Positions 6,822 through 9,932 of a DNA stretch of 9,932 nucleotides are shown piece by piece. Made by a program: the position numbers and the translations under genes. Under the pieces are notes generated by a model. It saw only the letters and a program-made list of their open reading frames with translations, was not told where the DNA came from and did no database searches. This DNA comes from Candidatus Aminicenantota bacterium (GTDB lineage: Bacteria > Acidobacteriota > Aminicenantia > Aminicenantales > Aminicenantaceae): NCBI GenBank assembly GCA_016926925.1, contig JAFGNQ010000080.1, positions 1-9,932 of the forward strand. The letters run 5' to 3'. The stretch's first letter is position 1; each line of letters begins with the position of its first letter.

Positions 6822-7970
6822 ATGGTTTCGAAAGCGCGATTGCTCAGAGATTTCCTGCCTTATATCCGTAATCTGAAGCATAAGTACGGCTTGAAGATTG
6901 TCGAAACACATATTCATCCCTTTGATGTGATAGGCGTCGTCCACTACGAAGATTATTCCGAAGTCAATCCTGGAGAATTTCTTTACAAGGAAAATTTGGG
7001 AAGAAAAGAGGCGAAAGACACTCCCGGTTTTGTCGGATGGCTCGGGAAAGTCGATTACAATAAATATGCTTTTTTTCTGTTCAACATGGCGCTTCGGGTT
7101 ATCCCCGGTTATGAAAACTATGACTTGAAGAAGGCCTTCCGTCGAACCGGGGTGAGCAAGATCCTGGAGGAGATGAATGAGGTTTTGGTGGATGAAGCGG
7201 TTCTGCTGCCTGTCGAGCCGTGGCTACCGACTGAATATGTGCAAAAGTGCTTTAAACATCAAAGGCTGAGGCTTTTGGGCTCCATCGATATCCATCGCCT
7301 ATCTCTCCGCAATATCAAAAAAACGATAAAGCATTTTGTGGAGGATTATCATATCATCGGTCTCAAGCTTCATCCCAACATGCAGAGTTTTTTGCCGCAG
7401 CCCAGCCACAATCCGCGAGATGTTGAGGAGAAACTGCGGATGATATATGGGATGGCTGATGACCTCGGGCTCTATCTCCTCTTCCATGGCGGGCCTTCCG
7501 GATTGGCCCGGAACCTTGATAAGAAATATGGAGGCATCTCCCAGAAAAGCCGAAACGGAATCTTGGAAAACTACTGTGACGACAGCGGCAGAAGCGAGCT
7601 GCTTGGCCGGTACCGAATCCCTATCGTGATCGCCCATTTGGGACATTTCGGCTCTCCAGTGCTTAACTCTTCACTCGCAAGAACGATCTTGGACAGCTAT
7701 GACAGCGTCTACTTTGACACGGCCGGGGCGCCTTCGCATTTCATTCAAAAATTCATCGAATGGGGTGGAGGTGAGAGGATCTTCCTGGGCACAGATGCAT
7801 TGTATTTCCGGATATTGTACAGTATGCATTCTGTTTACAAAGCAGCTCAAAAGGCTCGAACCGAGGAAAACCCGGATGACATTATGGCCAACATTCTGGG
7901 AAGAAACTATGATCAACACATATTAAGAAGGAGGGAAAATGTCCAACATAAGAAACATCGTATTGATTAG
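6822..7970 (+). CDS. Metal-dependent amidohydrolase, amidohydrolase_2 (ACMSD-like) family
   Basis: A TIM-barrel metalloenzyme of 382 residues from this start. The metal-site pattern is visible: His30 and His32 in ETHIHP, GLKLHP (180-185) with His184, His222 in LLFHGG, His272/His275 in IAHLGHFG, and Asp325 in FLGTDALYF. This family (COG2159) contains hydrolases and non-oxidative decarboxylases such as aminocarboxymuconate semialdehyde decarboxylase; which reaction occurs here cannot be decided. There is no signal peptide, so it is cytoplasmic. A helical insert (about 80-130) separates the first metal motif from the rest of the barrel. The start is uncertain: the open frame extends to TTG at 6795, while ATG at 6822 is the first ATG, and neither has a clear ribosome site. 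TTG 6795 would lie only a few bases after the possible transcription start. The 3' end overlaps the CocE-type gene by 32 bases, implying joint expression. Confidence 0.85.
   Translation: MVSKARLLRDFLPYIRNLKHKYGLKIVETHIHPFDVIGVVHYEDYSEVNPGEFLYKENLGRKEAKDTPGFVGWLGKVDYNKYAFFLFNMALRVIPGYENYDLKKAFRRTGVSKILEEMNEVLVDEAVLLPVEPWLPTEYVQKCFKHQRLRLLGSIDIHRLSLRNIKKTIKHFVEDYHIIGLKLHPNMQSFLPQPSHNPRDVEEKLRMIYGMADDLGLYLLFHGGPSGLARNLDKKYGGISQKSRNGILENYCDDSGRSELLGRYRIPIVIAHLGHFGSPVLNSSLARTILDSYDSVYFDTAGAPSHFIQKFIEWGGGERIFLGTDALYFRILYSMHSVYKAAQKARTEENPDDIMANILGRNYDQHILRRRENVQHKKHRID
7928..7935 (+). promoter_or_regulatory. Ribosome binding site inside the upstream gene
   Basis: AAGGAGGG lies within the last codons of the amidohydrolase gene and ends 3 bases before ATG 7939. 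It supports that start and suggests translational coupling of the two genes. Confidence 0.75.
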
Positions 7971-9867
7971 AGGCTTTAAATGTAAAAGTTGTTCTCTAGG
8001 GATACTGCTTGTCTTCATTCTCGTTGCATCCGGCATGGGACTGGTGCAACCAAGATATCCCAAGCCCTTGGGGAAATATGAGCTCAGAGTCGAAAAAAGT
8101 GTCATGGTGCCCATGAGGGACGGGGTGAAGCTTTCAACCGATATTTATTTTCCGGTCGGAGCGGAAGGGAAGCTCCCAGTCATACTCGTCCGCACGCCTT
8201 ATAACAAGAATACCTACCATGCCTTGCCTCCTGACCACCCTTACAATTTCATCCATATGTTCGTGAGTCACGGTTATATTTTGGCCGTCCAGGATTGTAG
8301 AGGAAAGTTCGAATCCGAGGGAGATTACATTGTTTCCGCCGCGGACACGGAGGATGGCTATGACGCTGTGACATGGGCCGCGACACAGCCCTGGTCAAGC
8401 GGGAATGTGGGCGCCTACGGATGCTCTTATCTGGGGGAGGACCAGATCGAGATGGCCAAATTGCAGAACCCTCATCTTAAATGTATGATTCCTCAAGCGG
8501 CTGGAGGTGCCCTTGGAAGTGCCGGCGGACGCTATCGTCCTTTCGGCTTTCTCACGGGGGGAGCTGTCGAGCTGGCTTCTGCGCTGGGCTGGTTCTACAT
8601 CTATGGGAGCAAAGTCTACTGGAGGCCGCCTGCAAATGTGGACAGAGAAGAATTCCTCCGTTCGGTGAAATACTTCAATCCTGCGCCGGATTTGCCGGAC
8701 ATCGATTTTTTCAAAGCCCTGAAAACTCTGCCGGTCCTGGACATGATGAAGAATGTCGGCGCTCCCCCGACCGATTTCGAGGATTTCGTCTCTCATCAGC
8801 CGGCCGATGCCTACTGGAATCAATTCGGCTATATTACGGACTCTGATAGGTTCGATGTTCCTACGCTTCATATCAATTCCTGGTATGACGGCTGTGTCGC
8901 CGAGACGCTGTATCTCTTCAACCTGTTTCAGAAGAATGCTGAAAGCGAACGATGCCGAGACAACCAGTTCGTGATCATTGCGCCGACAACGCACTGCGCT
9001 TCGGAGACCGTGTCGGAAAATACGGTCGTGGGCGAGCGAAACCTGGGAGATGCACGGTTCAATTACTGGGGGACGTACTTGAAGTGGTTTGACTACTGGC
9101 TCAAGGGTGAAGATAACGGCATTACCGAAATGTCCAAAGTGCATCTCTATGTCATGGGAAAGAATGAATGGCGGGGCGAAAAGGAATGGCCCCTGGCTAG
9201 AACCAAATATACTTCCTACTACTTTCACAGCGACGGCCATGCGAACAGCCGCTACGGAACCGGTAAGCTCGACATGCAAAAACCCGAAAACGAATCTCCT
9301 GATAGGTTTGTCTACGATCCCAGAACCCCGGTTCCTACTGCCGGCGGTCCGATCTGCTCCAACTGTACGGGGAGGAAGGTTCCGGACGGGGCTTTCGACC
9401 AGGCAGAGGTCGAGATACGGCAGGATGTACTTGTGTACTCAACTCCCGCTCTCGAAAAAGGCGTCGAAGTCACCGGTCCTGTCAAAGTTGTTCTCTATGT
9501 TTCTTCCTCGGCCAGGGATACGGACTTCACAGCCAAGCTCGTGGATGTCACACCCGAGGGACAGGCCTTCATCATCCAGGAGGGCATACTTCGTGCCCGC
9601 TATCGGGAAGGCTTTGACAAAAGGGTCTGGATGAAACCGGACGAGGTCTATAAACTGGAAATCGACCTGCATGCCACCAGCAATTATTTCGGAAAGGGCC
9701 ATAGAATCCGAGTTCAAGTCACTAGCAGCAATTTTCCCCGCTTTGACCGAAATCTGAACACAGGCGGCAATAACTTCGATGAAACTGAGTATATCATCGC
9801 CAAAAATACTGTCCATCATTCGAAAAAATACCCGTCTCATATCGTTTTGCCTCTTATCCCAGAGTAA
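7939..9867 (+). CDS. Secreted CocE/NonD family serine hydrolase (X-Pro dipeptidyl-peptidase S15-like)
   Basis: A 642-residue hydrolase of the family that includes cocaine esterase, acylases and X-Pro dipeptidyl peptidases, cleaving esters, amides or peptides. Residues 1 to about 36 hold an export signal: a basic, cysteine-containing head, then the hydrophobic run LGILLVFILVASGMG. The catalytic alpha/beta hydrolase domain starts near 50 (VMVPMRDGVKLSTDIYFP, 55-72). The triad is visible: Ser163 in GCSYLG (GxSYxG), Asp317 in SWYDG and His352 in PTTHC. LKWFDYWLKG (381-390) marks the usual end of that domain. The C-terminal jelly-roll domain (about 420-640) ends with the typical SSNFPRFDRNLNTGG (597-611). 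It overlaps the amidohydrolase by 32 bases in another frame. The true substrate is unknown; an esterase, amidase or peptidase role are all possible. Active-site wording (GCSYLGEDQ, TTHC) differs from classic cocaine esterase but keeps all three catalytic residues. Confidence 0.92.
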   Translation: MSNIRNIVLIRGFKCKSCSLGILLVFILVASGMGLVQPRYPKPLGKYELRVEKSVMVPMRDGVKLSTDIYFPVGAEGKLPVILVRTPYNKNTYHALPPDHPYNFIHMFVSHGYILAVQDCRGKFESEGDYIVSAADTEDGYDAVTWAATQPWSSGNVGAYGCSYLGEDQIEMAKLQNPHLKCMIPQAAGGALGSAGGRYRPFGFLTGGAVELASALGWFYIYGSKVYWRPPANVDREEFLRSVKYFNPAPDLPDIDFFKALKTLPVLDMMKNVGAPPTDFEDFVSHQPADAYWNQFGYITDSDRFDVPTLHINSWYDGCVAETLYLFNLFQKNAESERCRDNQFVIIAPTTHCASETVSENTVVGERNLGDARFNYWGTYLKWFDYWLKGEDNGITEMSKVHLYVMGKNEWRGEKEWPLARTKYTSYYFHSDGHANSRYGTGKLDMQKPENESPDRFVYDPRTPVPTAGGPICSNCTGRKVPDGAFDQAEVEIRQDVLVYSTPALEKGVEVTGPVKVVLYVSSSARDTDFTAKLVDVTPEGQAFIIQEGILRARYREGFDKRVWMKPDEVYKLEIDLHATSNYFGKGHRIRVQVTSSNFPRFDRNLNTGGNNFDETEYIIAKNTVHHSKKYPSHIVLPLIPE

Positions 9868-9900
9868 AAAAGGACAGCCGGAATATTTCCTGGAGGATTT

Positions 9901-9932
9901 ATGAAGAAATATATTTATACAGGTGTGTTACT
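9901..9932 (+). CDS. Start of a further gene, truncated by window edge
   Basis: ATG at 9901 has GGAGG (9892-9896) 4 bases upstream and lies 33 bases after the CocE-type stop. It encodes MKKYIYTGVL before the window ends. The Lys-Lys head followed by hydrophobic residues fits the beginning of a signal peptide, so this may be another exported protein in the same operon. Ten residues do not allow a function to be assigned. Confidence 0.55.
   Translation, partial: MKKYIYTGVL

Overview
This window looks like metabolic chromosome from a Gram-negative-type bacterium. It has about even GC in the genes and AT-rich gaps. Several products carry signal peptides, and several genes start at GTG or TTG behind strong Shine-Dalgarno sequences. 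The mix of an S9 beta-propeller peptidase, a CocE-type hydrolase, a two-domain secreted alpha/beta hydrolase and a DUF849/BKACE enzyme reminds me of protein- and amino-acid-degrading anaerobes of the Acidobacteriota/Aminicenantota or Desulfobacterota type. That assignment is an impression from protein style only. I see no RNA gene, mobile element, CRISPR array or phage gene.

Layout. At the left edge is a leftward, truncated secreted alpha/beta hydrolase (1-750). It is divergent from a rightward secreted S9-family peptidase (1076-3124). Next comes a leftward two-gene operon read from 5250 to 3146: a beta-keto acid cleavage enzyme (BKACE, DUF849), then a Gfo/Idh/MocA NAD(P)-dependent oxidoreductase. 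Divergent from that operon is a rightward family III (CaiB/BaiF) CoA-transferase (5496-6686). It is followed by a cytoplasmic metal-dependent amidohydrolase of the ACMSD-like family (6822 or 6795 to 7970), whose 3' end overlaps a secreted CocE/NonD (S15-like) serine hydrolase (7939-9867). A further gene begins at 9901 and runs off the window.

How the genes may work together (inference). The exported hydrolases could release small amides, esters or peptides outside the cytoplasm. Inside, the oxidoreductase could oxidise a hydroxy acid to a beta-keto acid, and BKACE would condense it with acetyl-CoA to give acetoacetate plus a new acyl-CoA. The CoA-transferase would pass CoA between acids, and the amidohydrolase would hydrolyse or decarboxylate an intermediate. 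The substrate cannot be read from the sequence. The most interesting part is this core of BKACE, oxidoreductase, CoA-transferase and amidohydrolase, a plausible catabolic route for an unidentified compound. Three intergenic promoters can be proposed, each with a TGn-extended -10 box. Nothing here looks like a defence or mobile system.
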